Below, one piece after another: positions 55,359 through 64,000 of a DNA stretch of 64,000 bases. The DNA is taken from positions 282,178-346,177 of the forward strand of contig WYBC01000016.1 of NCBI GenBank assembly GCA_011526085.1, in the 5' to 3' direction. Position 1 is the stretch's first letter; the number at the start of each line of letters is the position of its first letter. A model generated the notes under the pieces. The model searched no databases. It saw only the letters and a program-made list of their open reading frames with translations, and had not been told where the DNA came from. This DNA is from Lysobacter sp. Lineage in GTDB: Bacteria > Pseudomonadota > Gammaproteobacteria > Xanthomonadales > Xanthomonadaceae. The translations under genes were made by a program, and so were the position numbers.

Positions 55359-57833
55359 ATGAGCATCGCCATTCCCTTCCTCGCACTGTTCCTCGCCACG
55401 GCCTTCTGCGCCTATCACCGCCTGCGCCTGGCGGTCTGGGCCGCCATCGCCGCCACGCTGCTGGTCGCCTGCTGGTTCCTCGGCGCGCACCACACCGCGA
55501 CGCTGGTTGCGGCTGGCATCCTCGCGCTGATCGCCATCCCGATGCTGATCACGCCGGTGCGCAAGGGTCTCATCACTTCGCCGCTGCTGAAGTTCTACAC
55601 CCGGCTGCTGCCGCCGCTTTCCGACACCGAGCGCACCGCGCTGGAATCGGGCACCGTGGGCTTCGAAGGCGAGCTGTTCTCGGGCAAGCCCGACTGGGAC
55701 AAGCTGCTGTCGCTGCCGAAGCCGGAGCTGAGCGCCGAGGAACAGGCCTATCTCGATGGCCCGGTCGAAGAGGCATGCCGCATGACCGACGATTGGGACA
55801 TCACCCACGTCCGCGCCGACCTGCCGCCCGAACTGTGGGAATACCTGAAGCAGCAGAAGTTCTTCGGCCTCAACATCCCGAAGGAATACGGCGGCCTCGG
55901 CTTCTCGGCGCTGATGAACCACAAGGTCATCCAGAAACTCGCGCCGATCTCCTCCGTGCTCAGTTCCACCGTCGGCGTGCCGAATTCGCTGGGCCCGGCC
56001 GAACTGCTGATGCATTACGGCACCGAAGACCAGAAGCGCTACTACCTTCCGCGCCTCGCCGACGGTCGCGAAATCCCGTGCTTCGCGTTGACTGGCCCGT
56101 TCGCCGGCTCCGATGCCACCTCCATTCCCGATTACGGCATCGTCGGCATGGGCGAGTGGAACGGCGCGAACGTCCTCGGCATCCGGCTGACGCTCAACAA
56201 GCGCTACATCACCCTGGCGCCGGTCGCGACCCTGATCGGCGTCGCCTTCCGCATGTACGACCCCGACGGCCTGCTCGGCGACAAGCGCGACATCGGCATC
56301 TCGCTGGCGCTGGTGCCGCGCGATGCCGCCGGTCTCGAGATCGGCCGCCGCCACTTCCCGCTCAACGCCCCGTTCCAGAACGGTCCGATCCGCGGCAAGG
56401 ACGTGTTCGTCCCCCTCAGCCAGTTGATCGGCGGCGAAGAATACGCCGGCCAGGGCTGGCGGATGCTCATGGAATGCCTGTCGATCGGCCGCTCCATCAC
56501 CCTGCCCTCCACCGCCAGCGGCGGCGCCAAGATGGGCGCCATCGTGACTGGCGCTTACGCCCGCATCCGCAAGCAGTTCGGCCTGTCGGTCGGGCGCTTC
56601 GAGGGCGTGGAAGAAGCGCTGGCCCGCATCGGCGGCCGCGCCTACGCCTGCAGCGCATTGTCCGAAGCCACCGCGGCCGCGGTGGCGCGCGGCGAGAACC
56701 CGGCGGTGCCGTCCACCATCGCGAAGTACCACTGCACCGAAATGGGCCGTGAAGTCGCGCGCGACGTGATGGACATCCACGGCGGCAAGGGCATCATCCT
56801 GGGCCCGCGCAACTACGCCGGCCGCAACTGGCAGTCGGTGCCGATCGCGATCACGGTCGAAGGCGCCAACATCATGACCCGCAGCCTGATGATCTTCGGC
56901 CAGGGCGCGATCCTCTGCCACCCTTGGGTGATGAAGGAAATGAAGTCGGCGCAGTTGGAGAACCCGAAGGAGCGCATCGACCAGTTCGACCACGCGCTGT
57001 TCGGCCACATCAGCTACGCCGTCTCGAACGCGGTCCGCGCCTGGTGGTTCGGTTTCACCGGCAGCCGCATCGGCAGCACGCCGGGCGGCGAGTACACCCG
57101 CCGCTGTTACCGCAAGCTCAACCGCTATTCGGCGGCGCTGTCGGTGATGGCCGACACTTCGATGCTGCTGCTCGGCGGCAAACTGAAGTTCAAGGAATCG
57201 CTGTCCGGCCGCCTCGGCGACGTGCTCAGCCAGCTGTACATCGCCAGCGCGATGCTGAAGCGTTACGAAGACCAGGGCCGTCCGATCGCGGATCATCCGC
57301 TGCTGGCCTGGGCCTTCCACGACGCCATCCACAAGATCGAACTGGCGCTGTCCGGCGCCCTGCGCAACTTCCCGATCCGTCCGGTCGGCTGGCTGCTGTG
57401 GGCGGTGATCTTCCCCTGGGGCCGCCGCGCCGAAGCGCCGAGCGATCGCCTGGGCCATCGCGCCGCCAGTCTGCTGATGACCCCGTGCGAAGCCCGCGAC
57501 CGTCTCGCCAAGGATCTGTTCCTGGAACCCGGCGAGCGCAATCCGGCCGCGCGCGTGAACAGCTATCTGGCCAAGGTGATCCTGGCCGAGCCGGTCGAGC
57601 GCAAGTTCCTCAAGGCGCTGAAGAACAGCGACATCGAAGCGCTGGACTTCCCGGCCCAGCTCGACGAGGGCATCCGCGAAGGCTGGATCACGGCCGAAGA
57701 GCGTCGCCAGCTGGAAGAACTCCGCGAGATCACCCTCGACACGATCATGGTCGACGATTTCGAATCGTGGGAACTGCGCTCGGCGGGTTATGTCGACGAC
57801 AAGCAGACCAAGGCGCACCGCGCCGCGGCGTAA
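55359..57833 (+). CDS. fadE: Acyl-CoA dehydrogenase FadE
   Basis: The 824-residue enzyme performs the first step of fatty-acid beta-oxidation. It has two N-terminal membrane helices, the acyl-CoA dehydrogenase core (NIPKEYGGLGFSALMN, CFALTGPFAGSDATSIPD, IHGGKGIILGPRNYAG, TVEGANIMTRSLMIFGQGAI) and the long C-terminal DUF1974 region typical of FadE. The ATG at 55359 gives MSIAIPFLALFL; the frame continues upstream into the leader hairpin. Electrons should pass to ETF, encoded by etfBA at 62-63.7 kb. Confidence 0.96.
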   Translation: MSIAIPFLALFLATAFCAYHRLRLAVWAAIAATLLVACWFLGAHHTATLVAAGILALIAIPMLITPVRKGLITSPLLKFYTRLLPPLSDTERTALESGTVGFEGELFSGKPDWDKLLSLPKPELSAEEQAYLDGPVEEACRMTDDWDITHVRADLPPELWEYLKQQKFFGLNIPKEYGGLGFSALMNHKVIQKLAPISSVLSSTVGVPNSLGPAELLMHYGTEDQKRYYLPRLADGREIPCFALTGPFAGSDATSIPDYGIVGMGEWNGANVLGIRLTLNKRYITLAPVATLIGVAFRMYDPDGLLGDKRDIGISLALVPRDAAGLEIGRRHFPLNAPFQNGPIRGKDVFVPLSQLIGGEEYAGQGWRMLMECLSIGRSITLPSTASGGAKMGAIVTGAYARIRKQFGLSVGRFEGVEEALARIGGRAYACSALSEATAAAVARGENPAVPSTIAKYHCTEMGREVARDVMDIHGGKGIILGPRNYAGRNWQSVPIAITVEGANIMTRSLMIFGQGAILCHPWVMKEMKSAQLENPKERIDQFDHALFGHISYAVSNAVRAWWFGFTGSRIGSTPGGEYTRRCYRKLNRYSAALSVMADTSMLLLGGKLKFKESLSGRLGDVLSQLYIASAMLKRYEDQGRPIADHPLLAWAFHDAIHKIELALSGALRNFPIRPVGWLLWAVIFPWGRRAEAPSDRLGHRAASLLMTPCEARDRLAKDLFLEPGERNPAARVNSYLAKVILAEPVERKFLKALKNSDIEALDFPAQLDEGIREGWITAEERRQLEELREITLDTIMVDDFESWELRSAGYVDDKQTKAHRAAA

Positions 57834-57867
57834 GGCCGGCACGGGATCGCATCATGCAATCGAACGG

Positions 57868-57896
57868 ACGGCGGGCCTCTACCCGCCGTTCTTTTT
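57868..57896 (+). terminator. Rho-independent terminator between fadE and the thioesterase-like gene
   Basis: ACGGCGGG and CCCGCCGT form a perfect 8-bp stem with a six-base loop, followed by TCTTTTT. The tract runs straight into GGAG, the ribosome site of the gene at 57908, so the terminator and that ribosome site are adjacent. Confidence 0.8.
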
Positions 57897-57907
57897 GGAG
57901 TCCGGCC

Positions 57908-58375
57908 ATGGCCAACAAGACCCTCGCCCTCTACGAACGCATGCGCCGCTGGCCCGCCGGGCAGTGGCTGTTCACCCGTGCCATCTGCTTCAAGGCGCCC
58001 TACTTCGCCAGCATCCGCCCGTTCATCACGGTGCTCGAACCCGGGCGCTGCGAAGCGACGCTGCGCCACCGCCGCCGGGTCACCAACCACCTCGGCACCG
58101 TGCATGCGATCGCGCTGTGCAATCTCGCCGAACTCGTGGGCGGGATGATGACCGAAGCCAGCCTGCCCGACGGCATGCGCTGGATTCCCAAGGGCATGAC
58201 CGTCGAGTACGTGAAGAAAGCCGTCGGCACGATGCGCGCGGTGGCGACACCGGCGATCCCGATCGTCGCGTCCGACGCCGGCTACGATTTGCCGACAGAG
58301 GTGGTGGTCACCGATCCGGCCGGCGACACCGTGTTCCGGGCCACGATCTCGATGTGGATGTCGCCGAAGCGCTGA
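57908..58375 (+). CDS. Hotdog-fold DUF4442 (thioesterase-like) protein
   Basis: The 155-residue product matches the DUF4442/YiiD-type hotdog family: RAICFKAPYFASIRPFITVLEPGR, RRRVTNHLGTVHAIALCNLAELVGGMMTEASLP and a final strand TVFRATISMWMSPKR. Members hydrolyse acyl-CoA or bind acyl groups. Location after fadE fits lipid metabolism. Confidence 0.88.
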   Translation: MANKTLALYERMRRWPAGQWLFTRAICFKAPYFASIRPFITVLEPGRCEATLRHRRRVTNHLGTVHAIALCNLAELVGGMMTEASLPDGMRWIPKGMTVEYVKKAVGTMRAVATPAIPIVASDAGYDLPTEVVVTDPAGDTVFRATISMWMSPKR

Positions 58376-58396
58376 GGGCGCGTCGAAGCGAAGCGC

Positions 58397-58750
58397 TCAG
58401 CGCAGCAACAGCACCGCGGCGATCGCCGCCAGCGCCGGCACGCCCTGCACGTAGAAGATGCGCCTGCTGACGCTCCAGGCGCCGTACAGCGCGGCGACCA
58501 CGACGCAGCCGAGGAAGAACAGCGCCACATCCTGTTTGCCGGCGAACGCGGCCCACAGCAGGCCTGCGGCGAGGAAGCCGTTGTACAGCCCCTGGTTCGC
58601 GGCGAGGACTTTCGTGATCTCGGCCTTTTCCGGCGTGTTGCGGAAAGTCTTCATGCCCAGCGGCTTCATCCACAGGAACATTTCCAGGACGAGGAACCAG
58701 ACATGCAGCAGCGCCACCAGCGCGATCAGGGCCATCGCGATCGTCGACAT
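58397..58750 (-). CDS. DUF1304 membrane protein
   Basis: The 117-residue product has four hydrophobic helices and the DUF1304 pattern HVWFLVLEMFLWMKPLGMKTF followed by LAANQGLYNGFLAAGLLW. AAAGGA precedes the ATG. Function unknown. Confidence 0.88.
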   Translation of the reverse strand: MSTIAMALIALVALLHVWFLVLEMFLWMKPLGMKTFRNTPEKAEITKVLAANQGLYNGFLAAGLLWAAFAGKQDVALFFLGCVVVAALYGAWSVSRRIFYVQGVPALAAIAAVLLLR

Positions 58751-58809
58751 CGTTCAATCCTTTTGCAAGATTCGGGCCGCGAAGGCGGCGGTTGGGACCG
58801 TCGTGCGCA

Positions 58810-60174
58810 TCACGACGGCAGCTTGCGCTGCGCGCGGATCACCTGCCAGGCGCTGAGGGTCATGCCGACGGCGATGGCGATCCCGGCCGCGAACACCACG
58901 CGACTGCCGAACAGCGCCAGCCATTTGTGCAGCCAGACATAGGTCAGGTCGCCGCCGCGATACACCGCGGTGTCGATGAAGGCCTTCGCCTTGTACCGCG
59001 ATTCGCGGTCGACGCGGGTGTAAAGGGTCTCGCGCCCCGGCTTGCCCAGCGAGAATTCGCCCGAACGCGTGGCCACCTGCACCACCGCCACCAGCAACGG
59101 CAGCGGCGACATCGCCAGCAGGCAATAACCGAAGGTGATCGCGAACGCGGGAATCAGCAGCACCGGTCCCACGCCATGCCGACGCAGCAGCCAGCGGGTG
59201 ACGAAGATCTGGACCAGGATGGTGCACAGGTTGATCGCGAGATCGATCCGCGCGTAGAACTTGGCCGCATCCGACGGCGAGGGATAGAACTGCTTCACGA
59301 TCGCCGCCTGCTCGTTGTACAGCAGCGTCCCGACGCCCACGCCGAAGAACATCAACAGGGCGAGGCCGCGCAGCATCGGATCGTTCGCGACGAGCCGGAA
59401 ACCGGCCCACATCGAACCGCCCATCGCTTCCCCGGACGCCGGGTAGCCGCTGCGCTGTTCGCGCAGCAGCGCCCAAGGCCGCAACCGAACGATGCACAGC
59501 AGGCACACCACCAGAAAACCGGCCGAGATCAGCAGCAGGCTGCCGATGCCGACGCGATCCACCAGCAGCTGGGTGATCGCCGGACCGAGCAGCGCACCGA
59601 GGGTGCCGCCGGCGCCGATGTACCCGTAAACGCGTTTGGCATGCGCGTTGTCGAAGACATCGGCCATGTAACTCCAGAACACCGAGACCGCGAACAGATT
59701 GAACACCGCGGTCCAGACGAAGAACAGCGCGCCACGACCGGAAATGTTGCGATCGAAGATCCACCAGAAGCCGACGAGGCAGGCGATGAAGATCAGGTAG
59801 AGCGCCGGCAGGAAGACCCGCCGCGGATAGCGCGACACCAGCGCGCCGTAGAGCGGCTGCAGCGTCAGCATCGACAGGAAGGTCCCGGTGAACAGCGCCT
59901 GGAGCACGAAATCCTTCAGCGCGAACCCATGCGCCAACGCCCAGGCGATCCACGCATCGGGGAACACCGCCGCGAGATCGCCGGACGCAGCCATCGCGTC
60001 GCGCACAGGCCGCAGCACGTAGTAACCGCACAACAGGCTGAAGAAATACAGCAGCGCCCACCACAGCGGCGGCGACTCGGCCAGCTCCTGGCGCAGGCGG
60101 CGGAACGCACCGGCCGGCGGATCGGCGGATGCGTCTGCGGGTCGCGCGGCGGCCGGTTCGGGCTGGGGCGACAT
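58810..60174 (-). CDS. MFS-fold transporter, NTP/NDP-exchanger (Npt1/TLC)-like
   Basis: The 454-residue protein has about twelve membrane helices. The start of the membrane part (WWALLYFFSLLCGYYVLRPVRDAMA) resembles ATP/ADP exchange carriers of the TLC type, and free-living Xanthomonadales carry relatives annotated as NTP/NDP exchangers or MFS proteins. A proline-rich cytoplasmic N-terminus of about 35 residues precedes it. The start has AGGTGA upstream. Substrate unproven. Confidence 0.85.
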   Translation of the reverse strand: MSPQPEPAAARPADASADPPAGAFRRLRQELAESPPLWWALLYFFSLLCGYYVLRPVRDAMAASGDLAAVFPDAWIAWALAHGFALKDFVLQALFTGTFLSMLTLQPLYGALVSRYPRRVFLPALYLIFIACLVGFWWIFDRNISGRGALFFVWTAVFNLFAVSVFWSYMADVFDNAHAKRVYGYIGAGGTLGALLGPAITQLLVDRVGIGSLLLISAGFLVVCLLCIVRLRPWALLREQRSGYPASGEAMGGSMWAGFRLVANDPMLRGLALLMFFGVGVGTLLYNEQAAIVKQFYPSPSDAAKFYARIDLAINLCTILVQIFVTRWLLRRHGVGPVLLIPAFAITFGYCLLAMSPLPLLVAVVQVATRSGEFSLGKPGRETLYTRVDRESRYKAKAFIDTAVYRGGDLTYVWLHKWLALFGSRVVFAAGIAIAVGMTLSAWQVIRAQRKLPS

Positions 60175-60349
60175 CCGTCACCTACCATGCAATGCGGAGC
60201 CGGTACTCTACCCGCGAACCGCCGATCCGGCATCCCTCGCCGGCACGGCAGCCGCCCTCGGGCACCATACGCTGCGCGGCGATTTTCCGGAGTGTTTGCT
60301 CTAGGCGGCGGGCATAGTGTCGCCCGCATACGATTTCAGGGGTTCGCGC

Positions 60350-61936
60350 GTGTTCGACTACATCATCATCGGCGCCGGATCGGCGGGCTGCGTGCTCGCC
60401 AATCGACTCAGCGAGGACCCGTCCGTGAAGGTCCTGCTGCTCGAAGCCGGACCGCGCGACTGGCACCCCTTCATCCACATGCCCGCCGGTTTGTCCAAGC
60501 TGGTCAACCAGAAGGGCGTGAACTGGGATTACAACACCGTCGCCGAGCCGCACCTCAACCATCGCACGCTGTGGTGGCCGCGCGGCAGGGTGCTTGGCGG
60601 CTCCAGTTCGATCAACGCGATGTGCTACATCCGCGGCGTCGCCGGCGATTACGACGACTGGGCCGCGCAGGGCGCGAACGGCTGGGACTGGAACAGCGTG
60701 CTGCCCTATTTCAGGAAATCGGAAAGCAACGGCCGTGGTGCCGATGCCTTCCACGGCGCAGACGGCCCGCTGTCGGTCTCCGACCTGCGCTACACCAATC
60801 CGCTGTCGCAGGCGTTCATCGACGCCGCACAGCAGATCGGACTCGCGCACAACCCGGATTTCAACGGTGCCGAACAGCAGGGCGTCGGTTTCTATCAGGT
60901 GACCCAACGCGAGGGCGCGCGGTGCTCCTCGGCGGTGGCCTACCTCAATCCGGCCCGCCCGCGCCCCAACCTGACCGTGCATACCGGCGCCCAGGTCAGC
61001 CGCATCACCTTCGAAGGCCTGCGCGCCAACGGCGTGACCTATGCGATGAACGGCCAGGGCCACCACCAGCCGGCCGCGCGCGAGGTCCTGGTGTGCGGCG
61101 GCGCGATCAACTCGCCGCAACTGCTGATGCTGTCGGGCATCGGCCCCGCGGACGATCTCCGCAAACAGGGCATCGAAGTGCTGGCCGATCTCGACGGCGT
61201 CGGCGGCAACCTGCAGGACCACCTCGACATCTGCACCCTGTTCCATTCGACCAGACGGGTGACCTACGACCGCATCAGCGACATCAAGACCGCCTTCGAC
61301 TATTACCTGCGGGGCCGCCGCGGCCCGGGCAGCAGCAACATCGCCGAAGCCGGCGGTTTCGCGCGCTCGCCGCTGGCGCCGGACGACCGCGCCGACATCC
61401 AGTTCCATTTCGTGCCGGCGATGCTGGACGATCACGGCCGCCGGCGCCTGCCGGGCGACGGTTACACCGTGCACGCCTGCTTCCTGCGCCCGCGCAGCCG
61501 CGGCCGGATCTCGCTGGCCAGCAACCGCGCCGGCGACAAGCCGCGGATCTTCGCGAACTATCTCGGCGACGCGGAAGGGTTCGATCTGAAGATGATGGTC
61601 GAGTGCGCGAAACTCTCGCGCGAGATCCTGGCCCAGAAGGCCTTCGACCCCTATCGCGGCACGCCGATCTTCCCCGACCGCACCGACCTCGACGACAGCG
61701 CGCTGGCGGCGTTCGTCCGCGCCAAGGCCGAAAGCGTCTACCACCCGATCGGCACCTGCCGGATGGGCACGGACGCCGGCGCCGTGGTCGATCCGCAACT
61801 GCGGGTCCGCGGCGTGGAAGGCCTGCGCGTGATCGACGCCTCGGTGATGCCGAACCTGATCGGCGGCAACACCAACGCGCCCACGATCATGATCGCGGAG
61901 CGCGCCGCCGACCTCATCCGGGGGCGCGCCGCCTGA
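60350..61936 (+). CDS. GMC-family FAD oxidoreductase (choline/alcohol dehydrogenase-like)
   Basis: The product of about 528 residues begins VFDYIIIGAGSAGCVLANRL (GTG start with GGGG upstream); the frame is open 11 codons further but that part runs into the promoter hairpin. It has GMC signatures GRVLGGSSSINAMCYIRG and GAINSPQLLMLSGIGP, and the catalytic region YHPIGTCRMG with the late GGNTNAPTIMIAE. BetA and long-chain alcohol dehydrogenases (AlkJ) look alike; no betaine genes are nearby. Confidence 0.92.
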   Translation: MFDYIIIGAGSAGCVLANRLSEDPSVKVLLLEAGPRDWHPFIHMPAGLSKLVNQKGVNWDYNTVAEPHLNHRTLWWPRGRVLGGSSSINAMCYIRGVAGDYDDWAAQGANGWDWNSVLPYFRKSESNGRGADAFHGADGPLSVSDLRYTNPLSQAFIDAAQQIGLAHNPDFNGAEQQGVGFYQVTQREGARCSSAVAYLNPARPRPNLTVHTGAQVSRITFEGLRANGVTYAMNGQGHHQPAAREVLVCGGAINSPQLLMLSGIGPADDLRKQGIEVLADLDGVGGNLQDHLDICTLFHSTRRVTYDRISDIKTAFDYYLRGRRGPGSSNIAEAGGFARSPLAPDDRADIQFHFVPAMLDDHGRRRLPGDGYTVHACFLRPRSRGRISLASNRAGDKPRIFANYLGDAEGFDLKMMVECAKLSREILAQKAFDPYRGTPIFPDRTDLDDSALAAFVRAKAESVYHPIGTCRMGTDAGAVVDPQLRVRGVEGLRVIDASVMPNLIGGNTNAPTIMIAERAADLIRGRAA

Positions 61937-61993
61937 CTCCATCCCGGCCCGGCCCGCGCGCGGCACGAAGTCGCGGCCGCTGTCCCGAACCGC

Positions 61994-61999
61994 TAAAAT
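61994..61999 (+). promoter_or_regulatory. Probable etfBA promoter -10
   Basis: TAAAAT, in GCTAAAATTCCC, lies 64 bases before the etfB ATG. No clear -35. Confidence 0.45.
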
Positions 62000-62063
62000 T
62001 CCCGGCCTAGGCCCGCAACCGCGGTTCCCGGGCCCTTCTCCCGCTCCCAGGACATTCCGAACG

Positions 62064-62810
62064 ATGAAAATCCTCGTCGGCTACAAGCGCGTGGTGGACT
62101 ACAACGTCCGCATCCAGGTCAAGCCGGACGGATCCGGCGTGGTCACCGACGGCGTCAAGCTGTCGCCCAATCCCTTCGACGACATCGCGCTGGAAGAAGC
62201 GCTGCGGCTGCGCGACAAGGGCATCGCCACCGAAGTGGTGGTCGCCACCATCGCACCGGCCGACGCACAGCCGCACCTGCGCAACGGTCTGGCGATGGGC
62301 GCGAACCGCGCCATCCACGTCGTCAACGACCAGCCGATCGAATCGCTGACCGCCGCGCGCGCGCTGCTGAAGCTGATCGAGAAGGAACAGCCCGATCTCG
62401 TCATCCTCGGCAAGCAGGCCATCGACGACGACGCCAACCAGACCGGACAGATGCTGGCCACGCTGTGGGGCCGCCCGCAGGCGACCTTCGCCGGCAAGCT
62501 CGACATCGCCGACGGCAAGGCCACGGTGGTGCGCGAAGTCGACGCCGGCCTGGAAACCCTCGAAGTCGATCTGCCCGCCGTCGTCACCACCGACCTGCGC
62601 CTCAACGAGCCGCGCTTCATCAAGCTGCCGGACATCATGAAGGCCAAGAGCAAGCCGCTGGAGACGATCGCGTTCGCGGATCTCGGCGTCGAATCCGCGG
62701 ACACGCTCAAGACCACCCACTACGCACCGCCGGCCAAGCGCAGCAAGGGCGTGATGGTGAAGGATGCGGCCGAACTGGTCGCGGCACTCAAGGCGAAGGG
62801 GCTCCTCTGA
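62064..62810 (+). CDS. etfB: Electron transfer flavoprotein beta subunit
   Basis: The 248-residue subunit carries AMP and contacts acyl-CoA dehydrogenases. Family blocks are KILVGYKRVVDYNVRI, NPFDDIALEEALRL, LGKQAIDDDANQTGQMLA and LPAVVTTDLRLNEPRFIKLPDIMKAKSKPLE. It overlaps etfA by one base (TGATG). Confidence 0.97.
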   Translation: MKILVGYKRVVDYNVRIQVKPDGSGVVTDGVKLSPNPFDDIALEEALRLRDKGIATEVVVATIAPADAQPHLRNGLAMGANRAIHVVNDQPIESLTAARALLKLIEKEQPDLVILGKQAIDDDANQTGQMLATLWGRPQATFAGKLDIADGKATVVREVDAGLETLEVDLPAVVTTDLRLNEPRFIKLPDIMKAKSKPLETIAFADLGVESADTLKTTHYAPPAKRSKGVMVKDAAELVAALKAKGLL

Positions 62811-63751
62811 TGACCAGCAAGGTTCTGATCGTTGCCGAACACCACGACGGCACACTCAATGCGTCCACCGCGAAGTGCGTGTCGGCCGCCAAGGCGCTGG
62901 ATCCGGCGGTCATCGACATCGTCGTCCTGGCCGCCGACCCGGCCGGCGTCGCCGCCGAAGCCGCGCAGATCGCCGGCGTGTCGAAGGTTCTCGCGGTCGC
63001 CAACGCCGCCAACGCGAACGCCATCGCCCAGGTACTGGCGCCGCAGGTCGCGAAGGTCGCCGCCGGCTACAGCCACGTCTTCGGCCCCAGCACCACCTTC
63101 GGCAAGGATCTGATGCCCTGCATCGCCGCGCTGCTGGGCGTATCGCAGGTCTCCGACATCATGGCCGTCGACGGCAGCCACACCTTCAAACGTCCGATCT
63201 ACGCCGGCAACGCGATCGTCACGGTCGAAGCCGCCGCCGACCGCGTCGTGGTCGCCACCGTCCGCACCGCATCGTGGGCCGAAGCCGCCCGCGGCGGCAC
63301 CGCCGCCGTCGAAGCGGTTCCGGTCGACGCCACACTGCCGACCCACACGCGCTACATCGGCCTCGCCGCCGGCAAGTCGGACCGCCCGGACCTGCAGAGC
63401 GCCGGACGCGTGGTCTCCGGCGGACGCGGCGTGGGTTCGGCCGAGAACTTCAAGATCATCTACGACCTCGCCGACAAGCTCGGCGCCGGCGTCGGCGCTT
63501 CGCGCGCGGCGGTGGACGCCGGCTACGTGCCGAACGAAATGCAGGTCGGCCAGACCGGCAAGATCATCGCGCCGGAGCTGTACATCGCGGTCGGCATCAG
63601 CGGCGCGATCCAGCACCTCACCGGCATCAAGGACGCCGGCACGATCGTCGCGATCAACAAGGATGGCGAAGCGCCGATCTTCGAGATCGCCGACATCGGC
63701 CTGGTCGGCGATCTGTTCAAGATCCTGCCGGAGCTGCAGGCGGCGCTCTGA
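62810..63751 (+). CDS. etfA: Electron transfer flavoprotein alpha subunit
   Basis: The 313-residue subunit binds FAD and passes electrons to ETF-ubiquinone oxidoreductase. The FAD signature is at the C-terminus: [58 protein letters not shown] and [23 protein letters not shown]. Its ATG overlaps the etfB stop. Confidence 0.97.
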   Translation: MTSKVLIVAEHHDGTLNASTAKCVSAAKALDPAVIDIVVLAADPAGVAAEAAQIAGVSKVLAVANAANANAIAQVLAPQVAKVAAGYSHVFGPSTTFGKDLMPCIAALLGVSQVSDIMAVDGSHTFKRPIYAGNAIVTVEAAADRVVVATVRTASWAEAARGGTAAVEAVPVDATLPTHTRYIGLAAGKSDRPDLQSAGRVVSGGRGVGSAENFKIIYDLADKLGAGVGASRAAVDAGYVPNEMQVGQTGKIIAPELYIAVGISGAIQHLTGIKDAGTIVAINKDGEAPIFEIADIGLVGDLFKILPELQAAL

Positions 63752-63771
63752 TCCGTTTCCGGGCACCGAAC

Positions 63772-63804
63772 AGGAAAAAAGCCGGCAATGCCGGCTTTTT
63801 TCCT
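63772..63804 (+). terminator. Rho-independent terminator after etfA
   Basis: AGCCGGC and GCCGGCT form a stem around AAT, extended by an A-run before and a T-run after (AAAAAA/TTTTTT) and AGG/CCT. The symmetry makes it usable from both strands, so it may also serve the convergent gene at the right edge. Confidence 0.92.
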
Positions 63805-63837
63805 GTCTTCGGAACCGCTTCGAAGCGTCCTGCCACA

Positions 63838-63866
63838 CGGTCTCCGCCCATCGCGGGCGGAGACCG
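63838..63866. repeat. Perfect 12-bp hairpin before the right-edge gene
   Basis: CGGTCTCCGCCC and GGGCGGAGACCG flank ATCGC, nine bases beyond the stop of the right-edge minus-strand gene. There is no T-tract on either side; it may act together with the etfA terminator. Confidence 0.55.
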
Positions 63867-63875
63867 ATCGGTCGC

Positions 63876-64000
63876 TTACCAGGTCAGGACGGTCCAGCCC
63901 GTGGCCGGCGTACCGACCTCGCTGGCCTGCACGCCACCGCCCACAGGCAACGCCCAGCGCCACATGTTCCGGCTCGGGTTCTCGTAGATCACTTCCGCAC
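63876..64000 (-). CDS. C-terminal end of an unrecognised gene cut by the window edge
   Basis: The minus strand is open from base 64000 to a TAA at 63878-63876 and encodes about 41 residues rich in Trp, Gly and Thr, ending ATGWTVLTW. The asparagine/tryptophan-rich look ([12 protein letters not shown]) suggests the end of a secreted or beta-rich protein. Convergent position to etfA and a shared terminator support it being a real gene. No family can be named. Confidence 0.6.
   Translation of the reverse strand, partial: AEVIYENPSRNMWRWALPVGGGVQASEVGTPATGWTVLTW

Overview
The window is about 69% GC and protein-dense, with almost no spacer DNA. It looks like a chromosomal segment of a Xanthomonadaceae/Lysobacteraceae bacterium (Lysobacter, Luteimonas or Xanthomonas relatives). 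The evidence is the xps-like order of type II secretion genes, pilT-pilU next to yggS-proC, a metX-metB-hom operon behind a SAM-I riboswitch, an XVIPCD protein (a domain largely restricted to this group), and a large TonB-dependent receptor. I see no rRNA, tRNA, CRISPR array, insertion sequence or prophage. This is core chromosome with a few accessory genes set into it.

Layout: 1-8316 (minus) is a type II secretion operon gspE-[unknown]-F-G-H-I-J-K-L, cut by the left edge inside gspL. 8553-11624 (minus) holds an XVIPCD protein and the pilus retraction ATPases pilU and pilT. 11807-13961 (plus) is yggS-proC-DUF4426 lipoprotein. 14033-19721 is mostly cofactor, aromatic and tetrapyrrole metabolism: a BtuF-like protein, pdxH, a P-loop kinase, dodecin, aroK-aroB, a WGR protein and hemE. 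19788-23384 is a giant hybrid sensor kinase. 23509-26237 is a redox group: YceI, cytochrome b561, YceI, a CXXCH protein and a glutaredoxin. 26341-30265 has sdaA and a MASE1-GGDEF-EAL protein. 30251-33861 is the riboswitch-controlled methionine operon.

33969-38903 carries a beta-propeller lipoprotein, an M23 peptidase, tag, a REP-like doublet, prfC and an unknown gene. 38928-40186 is a sulfotransferase plus 2OG-Fe(II) hydroxylase pair. 40296-46092 has hlyIII, VOC, BLUF, Crp-family, CBS, GT2, mtgA and hslO. 46226-52655 is an unknown exported protein, a TonB-dependent receptor, and a second oxygenase plus TPR-sulfotransferase pair. 52733-57833 is a tetR-pckG operon divergent from fadE. 57908-63751 continues with a hotdog thioesterase-like gene, DUF1304, a transporter, a GMC oxidoreductase and etfBA. 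The last 125 bases are the C-terminus of an unrecognised minus-strand gene.

Four functional themes link neighbours. The first is envelope export and motility (T2SS, PilT/U). The second is sulfur amino-acid synthesis under SAM feedback. The third is fatty-acid oxidation joined to gluconeogenesis (fadE, etfBA, tetR-pckG). The fourth, most open to new biology, is two separate two-gene modules that each pair a sulfotransferase with a 2-oxoglutarate/iron oxygenase, one of them next to a TonB-dependent receptor and a small exported protein sharing its C-terminal strand motif.
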